From CAZPZZ01 sp964591245 (GTDB taxonomy: Bacteria; Acidobacteriota; Vicinamibacteria; Vicinamibacterales; UBA8438): a stretch of DNA of 31,349 nucleotides. The first letter of the stretch is position 1; each line of letters starts with the position of its first letter. The position numbers and the translations under genes were made by a program. Positions 1-7,906 of the stretch are shown here, piece by piece. Under the pieces are notes generated by a model. It worked only from the letters and a program-made list of their open reading frames with translations. It searched no databases and had not been told where the DNA came from. Where the stretch lies: the NCBI GenBank assembly GCA_964591245.1, contig CAZPZZ010000037.1:1-31349 (forward strand), written 5' to 3'.

Positions 1-677
1 GAGCCGGCGTGCGCCGCCTGGCCACGAAACCGCACCGCGTGTCGCTCCACAGCGAAGGTCCCGAGCACGACCGCCAGCGGGAGACCCAACGTCTCGAGAA
101 CCGGCCCCTGTTCGATATGTAGTTCTAGATAGGCCGCCGCATGGGCCAGTTGCCGGGCGCTGTCCGGCATCGCCTCCAACGTGACACCGTTCGACGCGAG
201 CACCTCGACGAGCCCCTGCCCGTCTCCCCAGACAAGGCCTCTTGCCCGCTCCATATCCAGGTGCCCCGACGCCGCACTTGAACCGAGTAGGCTATGACCA
301 AAGCTCCCCTCTTCATCCGCCCAGTCGACCAGCCTGATGGTCAGCTCTGGCGTGCCCTCCAACGCCAGCCGCCGCAGAATCTCCAACCCGGCCAGCAGAT
401 TGAGACTCCCGTCTAGCCATCCACCATTCGGCACCGAATCGAGATGGCCTCCGATGAGTACCGAGGTCTCAGACCGCCCAGGCAGTGTCGCCCACTGATT
501 ACCCGCCTCGTCGGTTTCGACATCGACAGGTAATTCGCGCAATTTGTCGCACATCCAGGCTCTCGCGCGTCGCCACACCGGACTCCAGGCGACGCGCTGA
601 GCACCGGCGGAAGTCCCGGTGAGTTCTCTGAGCTCACCCAGTTCGCGCACCGTCCGTTGAGGGTCTATAGCAGCCAT
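1..677 (-). CDS. M20-family Zn amidohydrolase (allantoate/N-carbamoyl-amino-acid hydrolase type), 3'-truncated by window edge
   Basis: The frame opens with ATG at 677 and runs without a stop off the left edge, giving about 225 N-terminal residues. Visible M20 motifs are GGHLDS (H78 and D80, metal binding), GGWLDG (D89, expected bridging Asp), DEEGSFG (E122/E123, catalytic base and metal ligand) and ELHIEQGPVLE (H187). The HIEQGPVLE signature is characteristic of the allantoate amidohydrolase / N-carbamoyl-L-amino-acid hydrolase branch, which hydrolyses ureido groups to give ammonia, CO2 and an amine product. No signal peptide is visible, so it is probably cytoplasmic. The usual length is about 410 residues, so roughly half is missing here. 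No clear Shine-Dalgarno precedes the ATG. The gene is divergent from the serine hydrolase at 891. The exact substrate cannot be told from this half. Confidence 0.85.
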   Translation of the reverse strand, partial: MAAIDPQRTVRELGELRELTGTSAGAQRVAWSPVWRRARAWMCDKLRELPVDVETDEAGNQWATLPGRSETSVLIGGHLDSVPNGGWLDGSLNLLAGLEILRRLALEGTPELTIRLVDWADEEGSFGHSLLGSSAASGHLDMERARGLVWGDGQGLVEVLASNGVTLEAMPDSARQLAHAAAYLELHIEQGPVLETLGLPLAVVLGTFAVERHAVRFRGQAAHAG

Positions 678-797
678 CGGGTTCGAGTATTTCTACGATT
701 CAGCAGAGATCCTACACCCGCTCCGAGGCTCACCGGCGGTGCCATGCCGGCCGAAGAGCATTCCGCGGCGTCCAACCCGAACTGCTCGGGAGATCTT

Positions 798-825
798 TTG
801 CCCATAGCCCGGTTTGGGCTACGCT
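798..825 (+). promoter_or_regulatory. Candidate sigma70-type promoter with an inverted repeat in the spacer
   Basis: TTGCCC (798-803) and TACGCT (820-825) are separated by 16 nt, about 65 nt upstream of the ATG at 891. An inverted repeat TAGCCC-GGTTT-GGGCTA (805-821) lies in the spacer and touches the -10 element, which is a plausible repressor position. The match to consensus is moderate, so this is only a candidate. Confidence 0.3.
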
Positions 826-890
826 ACCAACACAACAGGTATCCACAGAAAGCGCTAGACCGAGCTGTGCGCGCACAGGAGTCAATCATC

Positions 891-2216
891 ATGCTCAACA
901 CTGTCACCCTTGCCAGCCGTCTCTCCCTCGTCATCGCCCTGACTGTGTTCCTCACCCCAACGTCGGCTTCCGGACAATTGCAGAGCCACGACCATGCGCA
1001 CCATGCCGCACGCGACCTGAGCGCAGCGCCTCCTGCCGAGGTCGGGCTCTCCGCCTCACGGCTGGAGCGACTCGCGGCGGGCATGCAGCAGATGGTTGAC
1101 GACGGCAAGTTAGCCGGCATCGTCACCATGCTTGCGCGGCACGGCAAAGTCGCCTTTGTGAATGCTGTCGGGGTTCAGGACGTCGATTCCGAGACCCCGA
1201 TGTCGTCCGACACGATCTTCCGCATCTACTCCATGACCAAGCCCATTACGGGCGTCGCCATGATGATGCTGTACGAGGAAGGCAAGTGGCGGCTCAACGA
1301 TCCGATTTCCAAATTCATCCCGGAGTTTGCGAATCTGAAAGTCCATACCGGCGCGATGGCCGGCGCCTCCCCCATTCTCGAGGCATCCGATCGTCCGATG
1401 ACGATGCGTGAGTTGATGACGCACTCCGGCGGGCTGGACTACAGCGGCAGCGATGCGGTGGGACGACGATATCGCGAGCGACGCGTGCCCAACCCGAACG
1501 CGCCCCTGCAGCAACTCATTGACGACCTCGCCGAACTCCCACTGCGATCTCAACCAGGAACCCAGTACCACTACAGCGTGTCCGTTGACGTCCAAGGCTA
1601 CCTGGTCGAGAAACTCTCGGGTCAACCATTCGACGAGTTCTTGCTGACTCGTATCTTTGAACCCCTCGGCATGGGGAACACCGGATTCTTCGTCCCCTCC
1701 GGTAGCACAGGCCGGGCCGCGCGCATCCACCGCGCGCTGGATAACGGACAACTCGAGGCCGTCGACGCCGTCCGCACGCGGCCACCCGCCGCCCCCCTGG
1801 GTGGACAGGGACTGTACTCAACGGCCGGAGACTATCTTCGCTTCACGCAAATGCTCCTGAACGGTGGCACCTTCAACGGGGAGCGCTTGCTCGCCCCACG
1901 CACAGTTGAAATGATGCGCACGAACCACCTCCACGACGAACCACTTGCGACCGTACCCGAGAATTCAGTTTCGGCTGTCGGTGGCGGCCTCGGACTGGGG
2001 TGGGGCCTCGACTTCGAGGTCGTGCTGGATGCTGCCGCTGGCGGCGAACCGTGGAGAAACGGAACCTACTACTGGCTCGGAGCCGCTGGCACCTGGTTCT
2101 GGATTGACCCTGCGAGCGACCTCACATTCGTCGGGATGATCCAGCACCGCGGCAGTGCCAGCGCAGACGTACGGGCCTTGTCACGTAGTCTGGTCTATCA
2201 AGCGCTCGTGGACTAG
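891..2216 (+). CDS. Exported serine hydrolase, beta-lactamase/class C (EstB-like) family
   Basis: A 441-residue protein of the serine beta-lactamase-like family, which contains esterases, D-aminopeptidases and class C-like enzymes. The N-terminus has a Sec signal peptide (hydrophobic residues about 8-22, cleavage after SASG near 28). The catalytic SxxK is S114-M-T-K117, and the second motif is Y228-S-V. The C-terminal HRGS near residue 420 occupies the position of the third (KTG/HxG) motif. An in-frame upstream extension to 657 exists, but the ATG at 891 is preferred: it follows CAGGAG with good spacing and directly begins the signal peptide. The protein probably acts in the periplasm on ester or amide bonds. 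Family members are often esterases rather than true beta-lactamases, so resistance should not be assumed. Confidence 0.88.
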   Translation: MLNTVTLASRLSLVIALTVFLTPTSASGQLQSHDHAHHAARDLSAAPPAEVGLSASRLERLAAGMQQMVDDGKLAGIVTMLARHGKVAFVNAVGVQDVDSETPMSSDTIFRIYSMTKPITGVAMMMLYEEGKWRLNDPISKFIPEFANLKVHTGAMAGASPILEASDRPMTMRELMTHSGGLDYSGSDAVGRRYRERRVPNPNAPLQQLIDDLAELPLRSQPGTQYHYSVSVDVQGYLVEKLSGQPFDEFLLTRIFEPLGMGNTGFFVPSGSTGRAARIHRALDNGQLEAVDAVRTRPPAAPLGGQGLYSTAGDYLRFTQMLLNGGTFNGERLLAPRTVEMMRTNHLHDEPLATVPENSVSAVGGGLGLGWGLDFEVVLDAAAGGEPWRNGTYYWLGAAGTWFWIDPASDLTFVGMIQHRGSASADVRALSRSLVYQALVD

Positions 2217-2250
2217 ACCGGTTCGGCACCCTGCAACCAGCGTCAATCCT

Positions 2251-2296
2251 TCCGTAATCAACAGCAAACGGCGCATCGTTCGCTGTTGATTGCGGA
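2251..2296. terminator. Strong 20-bp imperfect hairpin between convergent genes
   Basis: The arms 2251-2270 and 2277-2296 are inverted complements over 20 bp with two non-Watson-Crick positions (one wobble, one mismatch), and enclose a 6-nt loop. The core AATCAACAGC/GCTGTTGATT is perfect. It lies between the stop of the serine hydrolase (2216) and the stop of the DUF167 gene (2323), so it may end transcription from both sides. There is no U-tract on either strand, so it is not a classical intrinsic terminator. Confidence 0.5.
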
Positions 2297-2322
2297 CTGG
2301 ATACGACCTGGTGGTGACGCTG

Positions 2323-2619
2323 TCAGCTGACAATTGCGCCGATCCGGCGCCGCAGCTCGGTTTCACTGAGATCGTGCACGAGAAAAGTTTTCTCGACGGT
2401 CCTGGCTCCCGACACGAGTTCCACCCGTGAACGTGCGATGCCGAGACGCTTGCTCAGGAATGCGATCAACGCCGTGTTGGCCTTGCCTTGCTCGGCAACC
2501 TGGGTGATCGCGACCCGAAGCGCGCCGTCCCGTTCCCCCCGCACCCGTGATTCCCGCGCTCCCGGCTGAGCGCGCACCCGAAGCCTCGTTCCATGCCCCT
2601 TCGCAGCCCGTTCGATCAT
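2323..2619 (-). CDS. DUF167/YggU family protein
   Basis: A 98-residue protein matching the small DUF167 (YggU) family, whose biochemical role is unknown. Family features visible are LRVRAQPGA at residues 13-21, GALRVAIT at 32-39, GKAN at 45-48 and SRVELVSG at 64-71, in the usual order and at the usual length. The ATG at 2619 begins just ahead of the conserved core and follows a weak purine-rich GGGACAGG. An upstream ATG at 2667 would add 16 residues that do not resemble the family. The protein has no signal peptide and is expected in the cytoplasm. It is convergent with the serine hydrolase and shares its downstream hairpin. Confidence 0.88.
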   Translation of the reverse strand: MIERAAKGHGTRLRVRAQPGARESRVRGERDGALRVAITQVAEQGKANTALIAFLSKRLGIARSRVELVSGARTVEKTFLVHDLSETELRRRIGAIVS

Positions 2620-2925
2620 GCTCGCTCGTACCTGTCCCGTGAATCCCAGACCTCCGCCGTTGCGCATGGCGCAGGGGCGGGTCCCGCGGCGTCGCTACGC
2701 TACCACGGCTTCGCCCCCATCGCGTGCCTCCCTCCATGCCGGTCTCATCCCCTCCAATCTATCAAACCGTCGCGGCTGACCCCGCGTCGGGCCTTGACCT
2801 CCGGTCGCCAGGCAGGCATCCTCTGCGCAATACGTCCGATGCAGGGGGCGAATCCGGCGCAGTAAGCCGCTGCTCGCCACCGACGTCGCGCGGTGCACAT
2901 AGTCGTTCTATCCACGAGGTGCCAT
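2620..2925. other. Intergenic region between divergent genes
   Basis: About 306 bp separates the DUF167 start from the membrane-anchored protein start. The overlapping open frames here have no signal peptide, domain motif or ribosome-binding site and look like chance frames in GC-rich DNA. Promoters for both directions should lie here, but I see no convincing -35/-10 pair. Confidence 0.4.
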
Positions 2926-3447
2926 ATGCAGGTGGTCACGCGAGTGTTGGTCGTCGTCCTTTGTCTCTTATTGATCCCCGTGACCGCGGTCGTCACGGCT
3001 GCGATGAAGCAGCGCTTCGCCGACGGCCCGAACCGGGTGTTCTCCGGAGGGCCCTTGGTTTCGGGAGCGCTTCATGCCGGACCGGATCCAGACTGGGCCT
3101 TCCTGGACGAGATCGCGACGATCGAATTGCAGTTATTGGACCCGCCCCGCTCGCGGCGCATCTGGGCCACCGATCACGCAGGAAAACTCTATGTCTGGTC
3201 CGGCTACATGGGTACCACGGTGGGGCGTCTCTGGAAGCGCTGGCCCGTCGACGCCGAACGCGACGGCCGCGCCATCCTCCGCATCGATGGCACGCGTTAC
3301 GAACGCCAGCTGGTACGCATCAGCTCCGGTAACATCCTCGATGGCATTACCTCCGCGATCACCAGCAAGTACCCCTCTCGAACGACCAGAGCGGCTGTCG
3401 AGGCCGGAGATGTCTGGGTCTTCGAAGTCGCACCACGCTCCCGATGA
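2926..3447 (+). CDS. Membrane-anchored protein of unknown function
   Basis: A 173-residue protein that I do not recognise with certainty. Residues about 4-26 form one strongly hydrophobic segment, an uncleaved anchor or signal peptide. The rest is a soluble domain of roughly 145 residues. Its pattern of short alternating strands (RRIWATD, KLYVWSGYMG, ILRIDGTRYERQLVRI) suggests a small beta-barrel, possibly of the split-barrel type, but this is a guess. The ATG at 2926 is chosen because GAGGTG precedes it at good spacing; the ATG at 2893 lacks a site and adds a non-hydrophobic leader. A small membrane peptide gene follows 16 nt downstream, so the two are probably cotranscribed. Confidence 0.6.
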   Translation: MQVVTRVLVVVLCLLLIPVTAVVTAAMKQRFADGPNRVFSGGPLVSGALHAGPDPDWAFLDEIATIELQLLDPPRSRRIWATDHAGKLYVWSGYMGTTVGRLWKRWPVDAERDGRAILRIDGTRYERQLVRISSGNILDGITSAITSKYPSRTTRAAVEAGDVWVFEVAPRSR

Positions 3448-3463
3448 TAACCGGAGAAAGACC

Positions 3464-3592
3464 GTGACCCATTTCTACAAATTCATTGCCATCGCACTCG
3501 TCACCACCGTGCTGGCCGTCCTGTTCATCCCCGGCGTCGACGAGTTCATCGAACAAACCTTTCAGCGGTACCTCGGACGCGCGGCCCGTTGA
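3464..3592 (+). CDS. Small single-pass membrane protein (42 aa)
   Basis: A GTG start at 3464 is preceded by GGAGAAAG at ideal spacing, and the frame runs 42 codons to TGA at 3590-3592. The product has one hydrophobic stretch (residues about 6-24, rich in Ile, Leu, Val and Ala) followed by a short charged tail DEFIEQTFQRYLGR. It starts 16 nt after the stop of the membrane-anchored protein and ends 35 nt before the paraoxonase-like gene. This placement and the good ribosome-binding site argue for a real small gene that annotation pipelines would often miss. The function is unknown; a partner of the preceding membrane protein is one possibility. Confidence 0.6.
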   Translation: MTHFYKFIAIALVTTVLAVLFIPGVDEFIEQTFQRYLGRAAR

Positions 3593-3618
3593 ACGTCGAG
3601 ACATAACGTCGAGACATA
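3593..3618 (+). repeat. 13-bp perfect tandem duplication in a ribosome-binding region
   Basis: ACGTCGAGACATA occurs twice head to tail (3593-3605 and 3606-3618). It starts directly after the TGA of the small membrane protein and ends at the AAGGAG site of the gene starting at 3628. It looks like a recent slippage duplication that lengthens the spacer between the two genes. Confidence 0.85.
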
Positions 3619-3627
3619 AGGAGTCAC

Positions 3628-4659
3628 ATGACGCATAGAAATCGCCTGACGCTGCTCTCCGTATCCTTCGTCACCGGCCTCACGCTCACGACGGGTCTCC
3701 ACGCCAGACAAAACCCGACTGTTGCGCCGGAGGGTCTGCCCTGTGAGACAGTTGGAGCTGTACAATTCATCTGCGACCTGATCAGCCCAGAGGACCTCGC
3801 CGTCATACCCGGTGCGGAATGGATCATCGCATCAGGGAACCGCGCCGGCGGACGTATCCATCTCGTCAACGTCTCCGAGAAATCAGCAACGGTCCTCTTT
3901 CCCGCGCGGAGCCCCCAGGAGCGATTCGACAGCGCCGCGTACCCCACGTGCCCCGGCCCGATCGATCCGGACGAAGGGAACGAATTCAACGCACACGGGA
4001 TCTATCTGAAACCTGGAGCCGACGCGATCCACACCCTATACGTGGTGCATCATGGTCGCCGGGAGTCCATCGAGGTCTTCGAGGTCGACGCCACGGCTCG
4101 CCCCACGCTGACATGGATCGGCTGCGCCGTCGCACCTGAACCGGTAGGCATGAACGGCGTGGTCGCGCTGCCCGAGGGCGGGTTCGCCGCAACGAGTCCA
4201 CGAACGGGAGACGTGTGGGAATGGCAGGCATCCACTGGATGGGCTCAGATCCCTGGCAGCGAAGGCACCGCGCCCAACGGATTGGAAATTTCCTCCGACG
4301 GGCAATGGCTGTACATAGCCGGCTGGGCCGAGGAAAAAATGACGCGCCTCTCCCGTGGCCGTACCCCGATCCAGAAAGACGTCATCTCTTTAGGATTTCG
4401 CCCGGACAACCTCCGCATGGCACTCGACGGCACGGTGATCTTTGCGGCCGGGCACGGCGATATCCAGACCCCTCGCGCACCGCTCGAAGAATCGTCAAAC
4501 GTTGCCACCATTGATCCCGAGACCCTCGAAGTCCAACGCATCTTCGAACACGCGGCACTCGACGGGTTTGTCGCCTCAACGACGGCCATTACGGTCGGGG
4601 ATGAGATGTGGCTCGGCTCCCACCGGGGTGAGCGAATCGCCTATGTTCCGGCTCCGTAA
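3628..4659 (+). CDS. Exported paraoxonase/SMP-30-like six-bladed propeller
   Basis: A 343-residue protein with a Sec signal peptide (hydrophobic residues about 8-24, cleavage near HARQ). Spaced motifs match the calcium site of the paraoxonase/arylesterase family: SPEDL (E55, D56), MNGV (N176), PNGL (N217) and RPDNL (D260, N261). NAHGI (H123) lies where paraoxonases carry their conserved HGI histidine, and a further HH pair is at 141-142. Family members hydrolyse lactones, aryl esters or organophosphates using calcium. I infer a periplasmic lactonase or esterase. The start is set by AAGGAG five nt upstream and by the signal peptide. It follows the small membrane protein and may share its transcript. 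An SMP-30/gluconolactonase assignment is the main alternative. Confidence 0.75.
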   Translation: MTHRNRLTLLSVSFVTGLTLTTGLHARQNPTVAPEGLPCETVGAVQFICDLISPEDLAVIPGAEWIIASGNRAGGRIHLVNVSEKSATVLFPARSPQERFDSAAYPTCPGPIDPDEGNEFNAHGIYLKPGADAIHTLYVVHHGRRESIEVFEVDATARPTLTWIGCAVAPEPVGMNGVVALPEGGFAATSPRTGDVWEWQASTGWAQIPGSEGTAPNGLEISSDGQWLYIAGWAEEKMTRLSRGRTPIQKDVISLGFRPDNLRMALDGTVIFAAGHGDIQTPRAPLEESSNVATIDPETLEVQRIFEHAALDGFVASTTAITVGDEMWLGSHRGERIAYVPAP

Positions 4660-4677
4660 ACAACCCGGATCGACGCA

Positions 4678-4713
4678 GCGGCGCCCATCTCCGGTTCCAC
4701 TATTGGGCGCCGC
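4678..4713. terminator. Perfect 10-bp hairpin at a convergent junction
   Basis: GCGGCGCCCA (4678-4687) pairs perfectly with TGGGCGCCGC (4704-4713) across a 16-nt loop. It lies after the stop of the paraoxonase-like gene and overlaps the last codons and stop of the MBL-fold gene on the other strand. It probably acts as a two-way transcription barrier, although no U-tract is present. Confidence 0.5.
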
Positions 4714-6220
4714 GCGCGAACGCGGTGAACGACTCCATCGATGTGGGCCGTCCGTGAATCGGCACAATCCTCTCCACGTCCAGGCCCAGTCGCTGCACCA
4801 GCGTATACAAGGCCAGATTGCTGGCGCTCGGCGCATCTGGAAGCGCGTCCCCCGTCGACGGCGGCGTGTAGAGATCTGCTTCGACCACCAGCTTCTCTTC
4901 CGGTAAGTACGCGATCAGCATTCCCGCCACATGGGTCAACCCCGGCAGGTGATGTAATTCGACGAAACGCTCGCCATCCCCCAGGATGTATTTCTCGCGC
5001 ACGGTCTCGAAGATATACCCCTCGGACCACTCTTCTGGCGGATACAACGAGAAGCGATCCGGCTCAAGAAGCCAGGGGCGCGCCCGGAGTATCTCCTGAT
5101 AGTAGGGACGGTTCCCTTCATGCGTGATCACGGTCGCCCCTTCGTGCACGTAGGCACGTAAACCGCCCAGATGGTCCCAGTGATGGTGGGTGTTCACGAC
5201 AAAACGAATCGGTTTTTCCCCGACCAACGTGCGAACTTCGTCCATCACGGCCAACGATCGCGCTTCGTCCAGTGGCGCCTCGATCACCGCCACATAATCG
5301 GCAAATTCCACCACCACACTGTTGTGGGTGCCGCCGCCCAACAACCACACCCCATCCGCCAGCAACTCGGTGTCTACCTGCATAGGAGGAACGCCCGCCC
5401 CTTGCACGGCCTCGGGAATGTCCAGGGCGGCATCCTCAACATTGATTCGCACATCCACGATACGTTCGAGACCAAATGAGTGATCTCCTCCGCTGACATT
5501 CGGCTCATGCGCCCCATCATCGAAATCTTGATGCTGGTGCCAGCGCATCGGAAATTGTGCCCCACCGATATCCTCGTACTCCGTGTAGACGGTCTCGTAA
5601 TACATATCTCCGACCACGGGATTCGGTAGCCAGGTCTGCACGCGCTGCACGACGTTGTCTTCCGTGATTGTCCCGTTCACACGATAGCGCCCGAGTGCGA
5701 TGAAAGATACGACAGTCACCCGTCCCCCATACTCCTGTCGGGTCACCGCACTCGCGTTACTCGCCAGGGCCCCCTTCAAGAACCCCTGTGGCGTCAGCAG
5801 GATCTCAAGCATTCGTCGTTCGGATTCCTGAGGAACGGGCACCACCCGGTCGCCCTCCAGGTTCCATGCACGCGTACCGCTCACCAGCACTGTCCGCCGA
5901 CGTTCCCCCAGAATCGGCGCACCTCCTCCACGGGCGGGATAACTGCCCTGACGGATCACCATCTCCTCTTTCGAGGAAAACGTGTCGAAATCGATCGTCC
6001 TCCGATACCTGGCCAGTTCGAAGCGGGGCCAGTCCTCATCTGGCGCAAAATTCTGACCAACACCCCCGATCCACCCCGTGCCGGAATACTGCAGGGACGT
6101 CATCTCGGTGACGCCCATCGTGTCGGCCGCCCGCTGCAAGACCGCCTGCGCGTCCTGCGCGGCCACCATTCCGGCCATCGATACAACAAGAGCGGACACG
6201 ACTCCAATAAGCGGTACCAT
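4700..6220 (-). CDS. Exported metallo-beta-lactamase-fold hydrolase with N-terminal extension
   Basis: A 506-residue protein. A Sec signal peptide occupies residues 1-22. Residues about 25-260 form a beta-rich domain resembling LolA-type outer-membrane carrier folds, and the C-terminal half is an MBL domain. The zinc motif HxHxDH is H345, H347, D349, H350, followed by H430 in GLTHVAG and D449 in VEADLY. The ATG at 6220 is chosen over the longer frame because GGGAGGGAACGG precedes it and the signal peptide starts there. It is the last gene of a minus-strand run, 43 nt after the PQQ-like propeller gene. The substrate is unknown; family members hydrolyse esters, thioesters, lactams or phosphoesters. 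Confidence 0.83.
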   Translation of the reverse strand: MVPLIGVVSALVVSMAGMVAAQDAQAVLQRAADTMGVTEMTSLQYSGTGWIGGVGQNFAPDEDWPRFELARYRRTIDFDTFSSKEEMVIRQGSYPARGGGAPILGERRRTVLVSGTRAWNLEGDRVVPVPQESERRMLEILLTPQGFLKGALASNASAVTRQEYGGRVTVVSFIALGRYRVNGTITEDNVVQRVQTWLPNPVVGDMYYETVYTEYEDIGGAQFPMRWHQHQDFDDGAHEPNVSGGDHSFGLERIVDVRINVEDAALDIPEAVQGAGVPPMQVDTELLADGVWLLGGGTHNSVVVEFADYVAVIEAPLDEARSLAVMDEVRTLVGEKPIRFVVNTHHHWDHLGGLRAYVHEGATVITHEGNRPYYQEILRARPWLLEPDRFSLYPPEEWSEGYIFETVREKYILGDGERFVELHHLPGLTHVAGMLIAYLPEEKLVVEADLYTPPSTGDALPDAPSASNLALYTLVQRLGLDVERIVPIHGRPTSMESFTAFARGAQ

Positions 6221-6263
6221 CCGTTCCCTCCCCGTGTGATCGTCGAACGTGCGATTGCCGACG

Positions 6264-7643
6264 TTACCGTGTCTCATAGTCCGCGGCCACGAGAGACACA
6301 CGAACAATTTCACGATCATTTCTCGCCACCACATGTCCGTTCGCAAATGCTGGATGGGACCACAACACGGTCCGGTCATTCCAGCGCCCCGAAGCTCCGC
6401 CCTGCGTCCGCAGTGTCGGCTCCAGCAGCGGCGTCCGGTCGATTTCTTCGTACCCCTCCGGTGTGAAGCGCGCGATGATCAACTCCCCGGCGTCATTGGT
6501 CACGAAGTAGCGATCCCCGTTGCGCACAAAATACGCCGTCCCAAACCGCTCTTGCGGCGCCAAGGCATCCGTCTGCCACAACCGCTCACCGGTTCTCGCA
6601 TCGAGACCACGCAACTCACCGTAGCTACCAACGCCATAGAGGTGATCGCCGATAATGATCGGCGTCGACATCATGGCGTGTAGGCCCTTCGTCAGATGAG
6701 GAAGCTCACTCCGCCCCTGTCCTCGCCACACCACACTCGCCTCGGGACGGTCGTTGTTGAGCCGCATCATCATCGTCCCGGTTCGGAACTGACTAATGAG
6801 CAGGTACGGACCGCTCCGCACCGGTGAGGCAATCGCCAGCCCCCCGGTATTACGAAATTCCTGCTCCCAGTAGACGTCACCCGTCTGGGGATTCAAAGAG
6901 ACCAGCGCACTGGCATGCCAAAAAATCACCTGTCGTACTCCGCCCGCCTCGATGACGATCGGAGAGGAATACCCCGTCTCTGATGTCATGCCAAGCGCGC
7001 GCCACCGTTCTTCGCCCGTTTCCTTGTCCAATCCAACGATCTTGGCATCCGGTTCACCGCCAAGCACGGCGATCAGCACATCCCCTTCCACCAGCGGTGC
7101 TTGAGCGACACCATAGACCGGTACGGTCGCACCATACTCCGTCGTGCTATCAATGCGCCACGCGAGCGCACCCGTCTCCGCGTCAAAGCACGAGAGCATG
7201 CCGGCCGCCCCAAGCACATACACACGCCCGCCCTCGATTGTTGGGGGCGTCCGTGGACCATTCGCAAACTTGAAGTGGATATTCCGATAGGTCGCCGGCC
7301 ATTCCTGGGACCACAGGACCGCCCCAGTCGCCTCATCGAGCGCAAGTAAACGCTCTGTCCCATCCATCGTCCGACTGCCGGTAGTCTCCACGTAGTCAAG
7401 CACAAAGACACGACCATCGGCGACGGCAGGCCCCGCAAACCCACCCCCGACCGTGACGCGCCACGTCACATCGAGGCCGGTTTCGGGAAATTGCGCTACG
7501 ACACCGGTGTCCGTCCATGTCCCGTCTCGCTGCACACCGCGCCACTGCGGCCAGTCCTCGGCTTGCACTCCCCCGACCATGACGGACACTGCAACCACCG
7601 AGCCCATGAGCCCAACCCAAGTTCGGAGCCTCTGCTCAGCCAC
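6264..7643 (-). CDS. Exported PQQ-like (BamB-type) beta-propeller protein
   Basis: A 459-residue protein starting with a hydrophobic signal segment (residues about 9-28) followed by EDWPQWRG at 29-36, the hallmark opening of secreted PQQ-like propellers in Acidobacteriota and Planctomycetota. Repeated blades contain the typical LDAxTG pattern: LDEATGAVLW, FDAETGALAW, LDKETGEERW, LNPQTGDVYW and LDARTGERLW. The start is GTG, preceded by GGGGAGAA at good spacing. I see no cytochrome c motif. It may be a binding or scaffold propeller rather than a quinoprotein dehydrogenase. It sits between the P1 peptidase and the MBL-fold gene on the same strand. Confidence 0.88.
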   Translation of the reverse strand: MAEQRLRTWVGLMGSVVAVSVMVGGVQAEDWPQWRGVQRDGTWTDTGVVAQFPETGLDVTWRVTVGGGFAGPAVADGRVFVLDYVETTGSRTMDGTERLLALDEATGAVLWSQEWPATYRNIHFKFANGPRTPPTIEGGRVYVLGAAGMLSCFDAETGALAWRIDSTTEYGATVPVYGVAQAPLVEGDVLIAVLGGEPDAKIVGLDKETGEERWRALGMTSETGYSSPIVIEAGGVRQVIFWHASALVSLNPQTGDVYWEQEFRNTGGLAIASPVRSGPYLLISQFRTGTMMMRLNNDRPEASVVWRGQGRSELPHLTKGLHAMMSTPIIIGDHLYGVGSYGELRGLDARTGERLWQTDALAPQERFGTAYFVRNGDRYFVTNDAGELIIARFTPEGYEEIDRTPLLEPTLRTQGGASGRWNDRTVLWSHPAFANGHVVARNDREIVRVSLVAADYETR

Positions 7644-7719
7644 TAACCGTTCTCCCCGGCACTGGCGTCAGGACTCCCCACTCGGAGCCCACTGAAGGAA
7701 CGCCGCACCTTTGCCGCAC

Positions 7720-7749
7720 AGACTAGGCCAGTCGCCGGTCGGCGCGCAA
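7720..7749 (-). promoter_or_regulatory. Candidate promoter for the PQQ-like propeller gene
   Basis: Reading the minus strand, TTGCGC (7749-7744) and TAGTCT (7725-7720) are 18 nt apart and lie about 80 nt ahead of the GTG at 7643. This would let the propeller and MBL genes be transcribed apart from the upstream peptidase gene. The consensus match is moderate. Confidence 0.3.
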
Positions 7750-7906
7750 CACCACACCCGGTGTCACACCGAATCCGTACCAACACCATGACCCTCCGTC
7801 GCAGCCCGCTGCGCAATGACCGCAACAGCCTGATACCACCGCCCTCATGACCTTCCACCGTCACAGCCGTTGCCGTCTCTTGCTCCGACGCCATCCCAGG
7901 CTATCG

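Noticed and set aside
1110..1751. 213-codon open frame on the minus strand
   Set aside because: It is antisense to the serine hydrolase with its SxxK and YSV motifs; no recognisable product.
891..2216. Reading the serine hydrolase as an antibiotic-resistance beta-lactamase
   Set aside because: SxxK and YxS motifs are shared with esterases and peptidases; nothing in the sequence specifically supports beta-lactam hydrolysis.
7643..7894. 83-codon minus-strand frame that ends at the PQQ-like gene start
   Set aside because: The overlap with the GTG start is suggestive, but the product is Arg-rich with no signal or domain, and the frame lies in an intergenic region with a candidate promoter inside it.
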